Part shown: piece after piece, positions 34,720 to 45,600 of the stretch | Position numbering within the stretch: the stretch's first letter is position 1 | Layout of the letters: each line of letters opens with the position of its first letter | Origin: Puccinia triticina | Lineage: Eukaryota > Basidiomycota > Pucciniomycetes > Pucciniales > Pucciniaceae | Assembly: GCF_026914185.1 (NCBI RefSeq) | Contig: NC_070560.1 | Location: 8,547,501 to 8,611,500 of the forward strand | DNA: 64,000 nucleotides | Direction: 5' to 3' | Translations under genes and position numbers: made by a program | Notes under the pieces: model-generated | What the model saw: the letters and a program-made list of their open reading frames with translations, nothing else | Told to the model about the DNA's origin: nothing | Database searches by the model: none

Positions 34720-35132
34720 TCTGGTCGGATTCTCGGATTGGGCTCCCCACTCTCACGCCCATCGGGCCCTGTCTCGCACACATCTCAGATCACGGATGCA
34801 AAGCTGCCAACTCTCTTGCATCCATTGGGCCCTGTCTTGCCCACATCTCAGATTGTGAAACTAACATAAAACCCCCAGCTGTACGTGCCACATGCACCCA
34901 GACAATGAAAATAAATGAAATAACAACAGGCCATGAACGGGTTAAGGGGCTTCTTTTTTTTAAGTGCAGATTTGATTTAACATTGCGCACTATGCATATT
35001 CAACTAGCTTACAAACTTAACTACTGAGCAGAACCACACAGCCTTACAATTGAAAATAGAGGGGAGAACTTTAACGGGCTTTCTGGGAGTTTGCTTTTGA
35101 GAGTTTTTTTTTTTTTGCTATTTATTTATTTA
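34720..35132. other. No gene seen
   Basis: Two imperfect copies of a motif around GGGCCCTGTCT...CACACATCTCAGAT lie at about 34768-34796 and 34829-34856. Otherwise unremarkable. Confidence 0.35.
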
Positions 35133-35293
35133 GGCCCCGTTTGGCTGCCGCGTTATACGTCATAAATCGTTGGATTTATGACGCCGCAACCCAAAGTTTG
35201 CCCCCTGTTGCCACCAAAACTTTGAAACCCCCGGGGGTTGCGCGTCATAAATTTGACCATTTATGACGTATAACGCGGCAGCCAAACGGGGCC
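35133..35293. mobile_element. Tourist-like MITE, 161 bp, TSD TTA
   Basis: Terminal inverted repeats of more than 30 bases begin GGCCCCGTTTGGCTGCCGCG and continue TTATACGTCATAAAT. The flanks are TTA on both sides. The terminal 12 bases are the same as in the MITE at 8566 but the interior differs, so a second family may share the transposase. Palindromic throughout. Confidence 0.85.
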
Positions 35294-35329
35294 TTAGAAG
35301 AGAAGAAAGAAAAAGGAGGAAAAAGATGG

Positions 35330-36284
35330 GTGAAAAAGGGAAGAACCCGTGGGGAGAAGTTGGGTCCAAAGAGCTGGAAGGGGGATCTCAAAGGGTATCT
35401 CCAAATTTGCTTTCCTGTCAGAATTGAGGGAGTCTGGCCAAGAGTTTGATGAAGGATTTTGTGGCCAGGAAGGCCAAGGGGTTGTGGAGGAGAGTTCTGG
35501 TCCTGAACGTGGTGATCCTCTTGTTGCGGAGGATTGTCCTGGCTACTGCCCTAGCCCCAGTGTACCTGGAAAAAGAGACAAGGTAGTGATCCACTGTTTC
35601 AGTGTCAGGGTTCGTCTCTTATGTGACGAGACTCTGATGAGTTTGTATCACGCGGGCCGCATTGGCGGAGCGGCGGCAAGCGGAGTGAGGTCACACTATA
35701 GCTAAAAAGCCAGTGGAAAGAAGTCTAACTCGACGCCGAGAGGCGGAGGGACTGGCACCCTTACGTATGTAAGGGGACGCGGCGAAAATCAAGCCAAGCG
35801 CCGTTGCGTATAAGGAGTAATCACTTATCTTCTAGGTTACAGGTGTGATAATAACACCTGTACCTAGGGGGAAGATACACAAAGAGAAGGAAAGCTGTAA
35901 GGGAAGAAAAAGGTTAGTGTAGATTATGTAAAACCCCACTCACTGTAATTTCAGTAAGGTCAACGGGTTTGTATGTGTAATAATATTGGGGGAAAGATCT
36001 CTCCAGAGGAAAGATCCCCCCCTTTTATATTACAGGGACCTGATCCTCCTTCGAGTCAAGGCCCCAGAGGGATCCTTAACTCCAAGGAGTGGGAAGAGAT
36101 CCATGGATTTCAGAGGAGGAATTACATGAATAATTATGTAATCTCTCTATGTATGGTAAATCCATAGAGAGATATACTCCATTAGTACATTATTATTCTC
36201 AATCAAGGTAAATACATAATAAGTGTGAAATCATACAGTTTAGTACATATAAAGTGATGATTGCAACAAAAGTAATATTATAAG
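35330..36284. other. No clear gene; possible solo LTR from about 35605
   Basis: From TGTCAGGGTTCGTCTC (35605) the sequence resembles an LTR: GC-rich start, a stem GGTTACAGGTGT...ACACCTGTACC (about 35834-35862) and a TATA-poor AT-rich tail. No second LTR, end or duplication can be fixed. A frame from 35349 to 35705 shows no family. Confidence 0.3.
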
Positions 36285-36289
36285 ACAAC

Positions 36290-36366
36290 AGGAGGACTTG
36301 AACACAGGATCTTACACAAGATCAAGGTCAATCTTAAGGTAGCCTTTAACCATTGGGTTAAATGAC
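36290..36366 (-). ncRNA. tRNA-like (SINE-head or tRNA-relic) sequence
   Basis: Read on the minus strand, TCATTTAACCCAATGGTTAA resembles a tRNA acceptor/D-arm region with an A-box-like AACCCAATGG. About 50 bases on, GTTCAAGTC matches the pol III B-box GWTCRANNC. Spacing fits a tRNA body, but stems are imperfect. It directly abuts the LINE 3' end, the place where a SINE head or tRNA insertion would be interesting. Confidence 0.35.
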
Positions 36367-36999
36367 TTGTAATTATCATTGTAGACACATGGACAATTGT
36401 CTCAGTGGCTGACATTCAGGGACCCCACACTCCAAGCAAATTGGGTATGGAGCTCGACTGCACTTGAATTGGAAAGCTTTCAAATGAACGTGCCCTGAGC
36501 AAAGTTGATGGAATGCCGCCTGGACAAGAAAGGTCATTTGCGGGGACCCTTTCCATAGTTTCTCCTTCCGGAGCAAATTGGCCTTCTTGGCTGACAGGCT
36601 GCCCCTGATTGACTCGTCGAGGAGGGAAGCTCCTCTAGCCTCCGCCGCTTTTCTGTTGGCCAGCTCTTTGCCCTTGATCCCGACGTGGCCCGGGCACCAT
36701 CGGACCATAATCTGTGTTGAGATTGGGATAGAGTCAGCGAGTCAGCTGTATCCTGGATTTGAGAAAGAATGTATTGGCCTGATTTTGGAGCCCTTGGGTT
36801 CCTCAACCTGTCAATGGCCGCTTGGCTGTCCGTCAAGATGATTATTTGGGCCCTGTTTACCGGGAGCTTTGCCGTGCTGCCTATCTCCAGTCCAAGCGGG
36901 ATGCCTACCAATTCGCACTCAAAGTTGGAGGCCGTGCCCGGCGAACCTAAGAATGCAAGTTCAGACAGAATTCCATCTATTGAGACCACTGCCAACACT

Positions 37000-38035
37000 G
37001 GGTCAGCTACACTAACAATAGCTGTAGTGTGGCGTAGTGTTAGCTGTTTTCAGCTACGCTACAGAGAAGTTATTGTTAGCTTTGATTTTTTCCAACTAAC
37101 ACTAAGGCATTTTCTTGAAGAAAAAAAAATAGCTGTTAGCGTTGTGTTAGCTGGAATTGAAAAAGAAAGTTAACACTATTCCAATTCTTTGGAATTATCA
37201 TTTTAGCGATGTTAGTGTTCCAAAAAGCTATGCTAACTGTTGGTGTGGTTCTCTTTGAAGTTACACTAACTCTCATTGTGGTGGTTGCACTTTGATTACA
37301 TATGTAAACACATGTTGTGTAATTTTGCCCAAGACCAGGTTCTAATTGAACTCAGTGGACCACATTAGACCTCAGACAGCATCAATTTTCACTCCTGATA
37401 TACTATATGAGAGTACACAACCATCATTCATTTATCATAATCATTCATCAGTTTATAACTTCTCCCTCAATAAACTCCACTCATCTCTTGCTTGATTGCT
37501 TCAACTCATCACTCACCCACCCTTTTTTCTCTTCTTTTTAATGGCTTGTATAAGTATATGTTTATTTCCTGTCTTGTTGTGATGTCTATGATATTGAAAT
37601 GAGAGATCTCGGGCGGACATCTGCCTGGGGACTTGAAATAATTTATCATATTCATCATAATAAGAAGAGGTCAAAAAAACACCTATTTTCTTCATCCCAA
37701 AGCTGTGCCAGTGTCTGGTTTGAGGGAAAAAATTCAAGCTAACCAATTTAGTTCCGCGTAATGAAGCTTCTATTTAGCGTAGCGTATGTTGTCACTAGCT
37801 ACGCTAAATCTGTGCAAAAAGTTTGTTAGCTTATAACAAGTTACACTAATTTCTAGTTTAGTGCTTATTATTTAAATCTAACATTATTTGTTTTGCAAAT
37901 GAAAATGTTATAGCTACGCTGACTGTTAGCGTAGCGGATTTTTAAACTTATCTAACACTAAATGAATCCAAGAGGGAAAAATGGCCGCTACACTAAGAGA
38001 TTTTGGTCAAATAGTGTAGTTTAGCGTAGCGACCC
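37000..38035. mobile_element. Non-autonomous TIR element, 1036 bp, TSD ACT
   Basis: Ends GGGTCAGCTACACTAA and, inverted, GGGTCGCTACGCTAAA. The flanking ACT duplication (36997-36999, 38036-38038) is fixed by the host LINE frame: taking out the element plus one ACT rejoins GAAAAT and LAVVSIDG of the RNase H in frame. A 3-bp duplication suggests PIF/Harbinger mobilisation. The interior repeats TTAGCGTAGC and TAGCTACGCTAAC motifs and has no transposase. Confidence 0.85.
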
Positions 38036-39726
38036 ACTGTTGCCGCCGCTGCTCCTAACCCTTCCTCTGGGTGAGCAGAGCCGTCAGTGAAGATAACCAG
38101 GTCAGAAGCGGGGTTTACTGTTTTGAGTAACGATACCACTGATTGTTTTGCCTCCTGCTTGCTGGCCCTGTCAACAACAAGCTCCATATGTCTTTTGGGT
38201 CGCCATGGGGGCCTGCTAACATTGATGAAATTCACCACCTCGAGCCTTTTCTCCCCAAGGCCAGCCAGTACCTCCCGGTTGAGGGAGGCGTGGACCGGGC
38301 TAGGGAAAGTCCTGGCCATCCACAACAGTTCAGTTCGAATCTGCTGCTCTATGGCCATAGCCCTGTGAGTCACCCTAGTCAGCTTAGTCAGGAAAAAGTT
38401 TGTAATCCGGTTTATAGTGGTTGTTTTGATGCATCTGAAGGGCCGATACTTGTTGAGGTATTTGACCGGCGTGGACTTCAGAGCCCCTAACGCAAAACAC
38501 ACCGCCAAGCGTTCTATGAGATCATGTTTGAAACTTTCTGCCTGTTCAGGGAGGTGAACCAGACCTGCACCCCGTAGAGAACCCTGGGCACACAAACGGC
38601 CAAGATCAGAAGCCCGCGCTCCTGCTCCCATATTCCCCACGCCAAGCTGCCAATCCTAAGGAGCTGGCCTAGAGTGTCATCGGCTTTTTTCCTAACCTGT
38701 GTGTGTTGCTTCCTAAACATCAGTTTCTCATCAAGCCAAAGGCCCAGAAATTTGACGTCCCGCTGCGGGGCCAATTCCTGGTCATTAAAGAGGAAAGGGG
38801 ACTTGGCCGCTTTTGAATGTGTGAAGATCACAAATTGTGCCTTCCGGCTATCAAAGATAGCCCCATGGCTCCTTCCCCACAAGAGCAACTCCTCCCCTAT
38901 CTGATTCAATTGCCCCCTGGCCTCTTCTACGGTCCTTCCCGCCGAGAGGTGAACAACATCATTGATGAAGCCTAAAGACACCTCATCCGTATCAAAGTCA
39001 AATTGCCTTAGCAACAGATTGGAGTTGTAGATGATGTACAGGATGACTGATAAGGGTGAGCCCCTTATCAACTTCAAACTCAGCTGATTTGTAATCCGTG
39101 AGGCGAATTGTTGTGCTTTGACCTTCCAGGAAACGGCCTATGCTCTTCCACAAATAGGTGGGGCATCCCTTCCAACGGAGGGAATGAACCAGGAGGTAGG
39201 GGTTGACTGACTTCACATCTAAGAACAGAGCCATGACTGTCTTGCCCTCCCTCCATTTCCGCTTTACCCACATAGTTAGCGCCAGAAGAGCGTCTTTGCA
39301 CCCTTTACCTCGGCGTCCTCCTGAGTGTCCGTCGGGGATGATGTTCTGCAATTCTGCCCAGAAAGTAAGTCGGTCAGCAACAATTGACTCAAAGACTTTG
39401 CTGATCGTGTTGAGCAGGGCTATTGGCCAGTACGCCCCTGGGTCGGTGTAATATGGTTTCGCAAAATTCCTGATAATGACTGTGGTGGCGATGCGCCAGG
39501 CAGTGGGAAACCGGTCCTCGCGTATGCATCTGTTGAAAAGGATAGCAAGAGTGTCAGCCAGCTCTGCCGTGCATATTAGAGATCGCCGAGTGGACCCGGG
39601 TACCCGTGGTGGGTGCGGGTACCTGCGGTCATTTTGGGCATATTTAGATACCCGGACTTGGACCCGGCACCCGTAGGGCAGGTACCAGCGGTACCCGTGG
39701 CAGGTGTCATGGGTACTGCCTACAAT

Positions 39727-39905
39727 TCAACCCTCTAGCCGGTCTATGCCGGCTTCGAGGGTGGTGTAACCTCTTGATGACCGACACAGACCGGTCATCA
39801 AGGATGTATATACCCTCTTGATGTCTGGTCTGTGATGGACACCAAGAGGGCATACAGTCTTGATGACCGGCACAGACCGGAAATCTAGAGGCACCAGGAA
39901 AAAGA
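39727..39905. repeat. GATGACCGG/CCGGTCATC hairpin units
   Basis: Three to four units such as CTTGATGACCGACACAGACC...GGTCATCAAGG separated by ATGTATATACCCT-like spacers. They belong to the dispersed hairpin family and lie inside the hAT-like element. Confidence 0.7.
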
Positions 39906-39949
39906 GATAGTCACTTGATGACAAGTGACATCATGCCAGCTCCAGCGGG

Positions 39950-40010
39950 CTACCCACCATCTACCCACCATCTACCCATCATCTACCCACCATCTACCCA
40001 ACATCTAACC
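39950..40010. repeat. 11-bp tandem repeat CTACCCACCAT
   Basis: Five imperfect copies of CTACCCACCAT between the hairpin units and the 33-bp minisatellite. Confidence 0.8.
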
Positions 40011-41060
40011 AGTTTAAGAATTTCCACAGGAGATCCCCAGTTTTTGCTGGGCACCACTGATCCCCATTTCTGGTCAGCTGATACTCAGCTTTAGCTCCCA
40101 GATTATGCTCAGCTTTGGTGCCCAGCTCATGCTCAGCTTTGTTGCCCAGATCAGAACCAGTCCTGGCCCAGCTTATTTCCAGCTTTATTCCAGTCATGGC
40201 TCATCTTAGACTCATACTAGGACTATCATAGGCCCAGCCAATGCTCAGCTGTGGACCAGTATTGGCTCAGCTGATTTTCAGCTTTGGATAAATCTCGGCC
40301 CAGCAAATGCTCAGATTCTGAGTCTGACCACTCCTGTAACAGCTTATGCTCATCTGTGGACCAGCCTTGGCTCAGCTGATGCTCAGCTGTGGACCAACCT
40401 TGGCTAAGACAATGCTCAGCTGTGGACCAGCCTTGGATCAGCTGATGCTCAGCTGTGGACCAGCCTTGGCTCAACTGATGCTCAGCTGTGGACCAGCCTT
40501 GGCTCAGCTGATGCTCAGCTGTGGACCAGCCTTGGCTCAGCTGATGCTCAGCTTTGGACCAGCCTTGGCTCAGCTGATGCTCAGCTGTGGACCAGCCTTG
40601 GCTCAGCTGATGCTCAGCTGTGGACAAGCCTTGGCTCAGCTGATGCTCAGCTGTGGAACAGCCTTGGCTCAGGTGATATTAATCTTTTGAATAGTCTCAA
40701 AAAATTTGGTACCCAGCTTTGGAACAGCCTTGGCTCAGCCAATGCTCAGCTTTGTACCAGCATTGGCTCAGCCAATGCTCAGCTTTTGAAAAATTTTGGC
40801 CCAGCTGGTGTTAATATTTGGAACAGTATTGTCCCAGCTGATCCTAAGCTCTGCACAAGCCTTTTCCAAGATGATGCTCAGCTTTGGACCATTGTTGGCT
40901 AAGCTGATGCTCAGATTTGGAATATTCTTGGTCCAGCTGACACTTGGATTTGTTTCAGGCTTGGAATATCCAATGCTCAGCTGTGGCCCAGGCTCAGCCA
41001 ATGCTCAGCTTTGGCCCAGGCTCAGTCAATGCCTACTGCTCAGCTTATGATGAGCATCAG
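40011..41060. repeat. 33-bp minisatellite
   Basis: Core unit is CAGCTGATGCTCAGCTGTGG plus ACCAGCCTTGGCT (33 bases). Near-perfect copies run from about 40355 to 40670, flanked by decayed copies. Since 33 is divisible by 3, both strands give long open frames (period STAEHQLSQGW or CGPALAQLMLS). These are artefacts of periodicity. The unit contains CAGCTGATGCTCAGCTG, an imperfect palindrome. Confidence 0.9.
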
Positions 41061-41234
41061 CTGTTCCTGGAAAAAAATTAGGATCAGCTGACTGTGCCAC
41101 ATTGAGTGCTCTGGTGCAGTCCTGCAAGCTCTAAAAGTGCTGATGGAGCAGACTTGGAGCAGCGCTGGAGTAGCTCTGGAGCAGAAAGCAAAGCTGCATC
41201 ATGTCACTTGCCATCAAGTGACTATTTGTTTTTC

Positions 41235-41650
41235 CTGGTGAGGGTGTGTGCATACCCTCCCAATGTCCAGTCTTAGCTGGTCATCAAGAGTTTACACCAC
41301 CCTTGAAGCCGGCATAGACCGTCATCAAGGGTGTATACATATACCCTCTTGGTGCCCGGTCTGGGCCGGATATCAAGAGGGTATGTCTGCATGTGAATTC
41401 TTGATGTCCAGTCTGGGCCGGACATCAAGAGTGGATGCCCTCTCGGTGTCCAGCACATACCGGACATCAAGAGGGCATACATACACCCTCCCGATGTCCG
41501 CTATGTGCCGGACATCAAGAGTGTATGCCCCCTTGGTGTCCAGCACATACCGGACATCAAGAGGGCATATCCCGCTGTCCGCTCTGTGCCGGACATCAAG
41601 AGTGTATGCCCTCTTGGTGTCCAGCATGTGCTGGACACCAAGAGGGTTAG
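41235..41650. repeat. Hairpin array with CTTGATGTCCGG...CCGGACATCAAG arms
   Basis: About six units of roughly 60-70 bases: TTGATGTCCAGTCTGGGCC...GGACATCAAGAG, separated by (T)GTATGCCCTC-like spacers. The arms are a T variant of the GATGACCGG family. It lies inside the hAT-like element near its right end. Confidence 0.8.
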
Positions 41651-43331
41651 GCTAGCGGGGGCCATGATTGCGCTGCAAAAGGTTGTCCGCGACTGCTCGT
41701 CTCCAGACCTTTTGCAGCGGGTACCTGGAAGGGTACCCGCCATCCAAAATTTACATACCCGGACCCGCACACGGCACCTGCGGGCGGGTACCCACCAAGG
41801 GCTGGTGGGTACCCGCCCACAGATACCAGGTACCCACAGGCAATCTCTAGCGCATATGGGGAGGATTTCATTGGGAATGCGATCAGACCCTGAGGCCTTC
41901 TTCTTTGCCAGTCTACTTAGCACTTTAGTTACCTCCTCGCAGGTGACAAAGGGGTATACAACAAAAGAAGAGGCCTCCACCGGGGGGACATCCGAAAAGT
42001 CGCAGCCACTCAATACCACTGATGTGCCTGCAAAAAGGAGCTCAGCCTGCTCCTTCTTGTTTGAGGTGAAGGTGCCATCCGGCCGTCTCAGCGGGAGGAT
42101 GTCCCCGCCGCTTCTGGGTTTGGTGAAATGGAGGACCTGAAAAACCGTTGTTGCTTTGGTTGAAGCTAGGAAATCCCACCAGTGTTGCTGCTTGAGTCGG
42201 TGAACTTCCTCCCGAAACCTGCCATTCCAGTAGTTATATCAGTCAGTGTTAGTCGGCGAGGGGGACATCACTAGGAGACGTCAACACTTGTTCCTTGCTT
42301 TCACAAGGGGACCCAAGATATCCTTGTCCCACCCCTTCTTGACTTTTCCTGGAGTAACACGGATCTTCTTCCCCTGGCCCTGCCAAGCACCAAAAATGCA
42401 TGAAGTGAGTTGTTCTTCCACTGAGTCCACATCCAGCCGCGATGATTCAAGACTTAGCTGGTTGAGCTCGCATTCCAGCAACCTCCTCAGTTTGTCTCGG
42501 TCCAACTCCGCCGGCCGAGGGGCCACCGTGCGGTATACTGGCTTTGGGGGGGAAAGCCTGAGAGTTGTAACAAGTTTTTGGTGGTCAGAGCCGTGGTTAT
42601 CCAAACAATTATTTGTCCTGTGGATCAGCTGGGAAGCAAGGAGGTTCTCCCAAGTCAGGTCAATCGTTGTCCTGGCGCCCCGGCTGGAAACAAAAGTGGG
42701 AGAATCCCTTTGAGAGAACAATCTGAACCCCCGCCTTCCACACAACGAGACAAGGGACTTAGCATCCTTGTGGACATGGGAGTAGCCTGGTGGGTTCCAG
42801 GAACGGTGATGCAGATTTGAGTCCATCCCAATGAGTGTTGCCACCTTCCTATTGTTGGCAGTATCCAGCCACCCTCGTACCTGATCCAGACCTGCTGTGG
42901 TACCTGGTGGGTTGTAAACATTTAGGGCCCGTAGATGGGCCCCGTTCAGTAGTTTCAAATCCAAACCAATAAAAAACTTGCCGCTGCCTCCCAGAACTTT
43001 AATATTCTGGGATGCGAGTGATTTGCGGATGTAGGAGACCACCCAGTGCTTGTCCTTGAGGTCCTTTGGCTGGTGCTTGGGGCTGTAGAAAGTCCACCAT
43101 GCCTCATGGTCAGGGGGAAGACATGTCAGCGGGTTTATCCAAGGCTCCTGAATGAGCAGGGAAATTACTGAGTCCGGCTCAGTGTTAAGGATACTATACG
43201 TGGTTGCTTGGCTATTGTGACAGTTCAACTTCACAATAAAGGAGGGCACAAAGTCTTCATTGCTACAAAGGGAAGAATGGTTATCTACAACAGAATTACT
43301 AGGGACATTAGGGGTTAGTGTAGGGCCTAAA

Positions 43332-43877
43332 TTATTCATGACGTAAGTGATTTTTAGAGACAAGCCATGCCCGTTTCACCTCACACGCCTTATCAAAAGG
43401 CGTGTGGGTTTCCCAAATTTTCTTTCCCTTGCCCGTGTCCCTACAAATGACACATTGCTTCCCCGTTTGGTAAGCCATGTCCGGACAATCCCTTGTCTTG
43501 TGCTTCCCGCCGCATTTGCCGCACTTGGGATCCGCTTGGCACCATTTTCCAATGTGGCCCATCTGCAGGCACTTGAAGCACTGCGGCGGGAGCTTCTTGA
43601 AGGGTTCAAACCTGTGGAAACAACCATTCAAAAACATGCCCTGCTTCTTGACCAAGAGATCAGCTATTGCCGGTTCGGTAAGAGCTATGACAACCGTACC
43701 AGCCTGACGGGGGTCCATGGGATCCCTGGATCCTCCCAACCAGCGCATCTTGAAAGTTTTGTTTGAGAGGAAGTTGTTGTCCGACAAAATGGCAATCTTG
43801 CTGGCAGCCGCATCAACATTGAATGCCCGGGGGATTCCATGAGCTAGGACGGAGTAGGTGCTTGGTGACTCCTCCAA
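43332..43877 (-). pseudogene. LINE ORF1, C-terminal part with CCHC knuckles
   Basis: Contains an RRM-like stretch (AGTVVIALTEPAIADLLVKK) and zinc knuckles CFKCLQMGHIGKWC and CGKCGGKHKTRDC, followed by a third Cys pair in CVICRDTGKGKK. It ends at 43332, overlapping the start of ORF2 by about 30 bases, as in many LINEs. Its 5' part is missing: the satellite at 43880 begins where upstream codons should be. Confidence 0.85.
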
Positions 43878-43879
43878 GT

Positions 43880-44533
43880 CACACTCCTATTCACTCCTAT
43901 TACAGAGTGTGCTTTGGCACACTCCTATTATGGAGTGTGCTTTGGCACACTCCTATTACGGAGTGTGCTTTGGCACACTCCTATTACGGAGTGTGCTTTG
44001 GCACACTCCTATTACGGAGTGTGCTTTGGCACACTCCTATTACGGAGTGTGCTTTGGCACACTCCTATTACGGAGTGTGCTTTGGCACACTCCTATTACG
44101 GAGTGTGCTTTGGCACACTCCTATTACGGAGTGTGCTTTGGCACACTCCTATTACGGAGTGTGCTTTGGCACACTCCTATTACGGAGTGTGCTTTGGCAC
44201 ACTCCTATTACGGAGTGTGCTTTGGCACACTCCTATTACGGAGTGTGCTTTGGCACACTCCTATTACGGAGTGTGCTTTGGCACACTCCTATTACGGAGT
44301 GTGCTTTGGCACACTCCTATTACGGAGTGTGCTTTGGCACACTCCTATTACGGAGTGTGCTTTGGCACACTCCTATTACGGAGTGTGCTTTGGCACACTC
44401 CTATTACGGAGTGTGCTTTGGCACACTCCTATTACGGAGTGTGCTTTGGCACACTCCTATTACGGAGTGTGCTTTGGCACACTCCTATTACGGAGTGTGC
44501 TTTGGCACACTCCTATTACGGAGTGTGCTTTGG
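43880..44533. repeat. 28-bp satellite, 22 copies, hairpin unit
   Basis: After one longer variant unit (43880-43917) there are exactly 22 units of 28 bases from 43918 to 44533, apparently identical except the first (TATG in place of TACG). The unit contains CACACTCC-TATTAC-GGAGTGTG, an 8-bp stem with a 6-base loop, then CTTTGG. Because 28 is not divisible by 3 and no stop occurs, all three forward frames encode the same 28-residue period. I do not regard these as proteins. It abuts the truncated LINE ORF1. Confidence 0.95.
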
Positions 44534-45600
44534 GATACAGGGTATCCTGGATTTCGGGATATCCCACTCATGATATCTGGTAGTGGATGAAGTGCTTTTA
44601 CATATGCCTCTCTGAATCATTTGTAGTAACTTACCCTAATAGCATGATAGTATTTATTAGGCATCTCTATCATGTGTTATTCCATATAGATTGGCAGTTT
44701 TACTGTCTTAAATCATTCTAGACTTGGATGTTCAGTATATTTAGAGAGTTGGAAAAATGACTCCCAAATTTTGGGAAAACGACTCCCAAAGTTTGTTTAT
44801 ATTAGCAGGATGACCACATCTACTGGGCCCCTTTTTGGGGCTATGCACAACTTTCTTGGGAGTTTTTGGCCAAACTTGGCCAACATTGGATGATAATAGA
44901 AAAACTGGATGAAATTGCTAAAACTAGAACCAAAGCTATACATGTAAAGTCAGAAAAAAGTAATAAACATAAAAGCATAAAGAAATGTTTCTGTACCAGT
45001 CAAGCAGAGATAAGTAAAAATAGGCTAGACTTAATGAGAATAAAGGAATAAAAGAATCACTGATGATTAAAGGAATTAAATTTAGTGCATCAAAGACAGA
45101 GGGATTAGATGTTGCAATGTTCTTTTCTCACCAAATCAAACTTGAAATTTGGTCTGAAGTTCAGAGTGTGATTTTAAAGTAGGTTGAGATCAAAGTTGGC
45201 AAAGAGGATGTTTGTCAAAGGAGAGAATGATGAGAGTCAATTTTTTGAGGAGAAGAGCTGCCAATGATTGAGAAGAAAGGAAATATGGCAGGGTGAGAAG
45301 GCGACAACGGAATGGATTATTAGACAACTTGATTGTTGTAAAGAGAGTTTAATTCAAGTGGAGTACACCAGGCTGGGGAGTGCCTTACCTTGAATTGTTT
45401 TCATAAATCAGTGCAATGTCTACTATATCATCTTTATAATCAAAAATAAAATGATATCCAACTATATATGAAGTATCCATACCTCAGCTGGAACTCATCT
45501 GTAACTCAGTAGTAACTAAACTGGACCACAGAACACCAAATGTCTGTAACCAAAGTTTAACTAAAGTGTAAAGCACCACTCACACATTGTTTGTACAGGA
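44534..45600. other. AT-rich stretch, no gene
   Basis: Begins with small inverted motifs (GGATACAGGGTATCC, GGATTTCGGGATATCC) at the satellite edge. The remainder is AT-rich without recognised features. Confidence 0.35.

Larger units (their letters stand above)
39577..41849. mobile_element. Non-autonomous hAT-like element packed with minisatellites
   Basis: Ends TAGAGATCGCC and, inverted, TAGAGATTGCC. The 8-bp duplication is GTGCATAT (39569-39576) / GCGCATAT (41850-41857). Excision plus loss of one copy restores the LINE frame (NEILP-ICTAELADT). Both subterminal regions carry GGTACCCG-type motifs. The interior is made of hairpin arrays (39727-39905, 41235-41650), an 11-bp repeat and a 33-bp minisatellite; no transposase is present. 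Confidence 0.85.
36376..43363 (-). pseudogene. LINE ORF2: endonuclease, RT, RNase H
   Basis: Endonuclease (43363-42281) has LIQEPWINP, IGMDSNLHHRSW, TTIDLTW and NHGSDHQKLV. A TGA at 42283-42281 follows (TTGA again). The linker to 41858 contains KKKASGSDRIPNEILP. RT resumes after the hAT-like insertion with ICTAELADTL, AWRIATTVII, GGRRGKGCKDALLAL and ALFLDVKSVNPYL. A frameshift near 39065 precedes RGSPLSVILYIIYNSNLL, and the catalytic box reads GFINDVV where the family has Asp-Asp. RNase H: FTDGSAHPEEGLGAAA, the 37000-38035 insertion, then LAVVSIDG, NFECELVGIPLGLE, ILTDSQAAI, a frameshift near 36720, and VRWCPGHVGIKGKELAN. Not functional. Confidence 0.88.
36370..43879 (-). mobile_element. LINE-type non-LTR retrotransposon, dead, with two nested insertions
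   Basis: Minus-strand element with ORF1 (CCHC knuckles), an endonuclease, a reverse transcriptase and an RNase H, the layout of Tad1/I-type LINEs. It is interrupted by a 1036-bp TIR element (37000-38035) and a 2273-bp hAT-like element (39577-41849). Removing each insertion plus one target duplication restores the reading frame. The 5' end is lost at a 28-bp satellite. Confidence 0.92.

Noticed and set aside
37000..38035. CACTA-type transposon reading of the ends (CACTGGGTC...)
   Set aside because: The LINE frame fixes the target duplication as ACT directly outside GGGTC, so CACT belongs to host sequence.
40226..40690. Open frames on both strands with an 11-residue period
   Set aside because: A 33-bp minisatellite keeps frame automatically. 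The peptides are pure repeat and lie inside a non-autonomous transposon.
43880..44533. CRISPR-like look of regularly spaced short palindromic repeats
   Set aside because: There are no unique spacers; the 28-bp units are contiguous and identical, and the genome is eukaryotic.
43823..44590. Three long overlapping open frames with a 28-residue repeat
   Set aside because: They are a direct consequence of a stop-free 28-bp satellite read in three frames; there is no start context, domain or non-repeat coding sequence.
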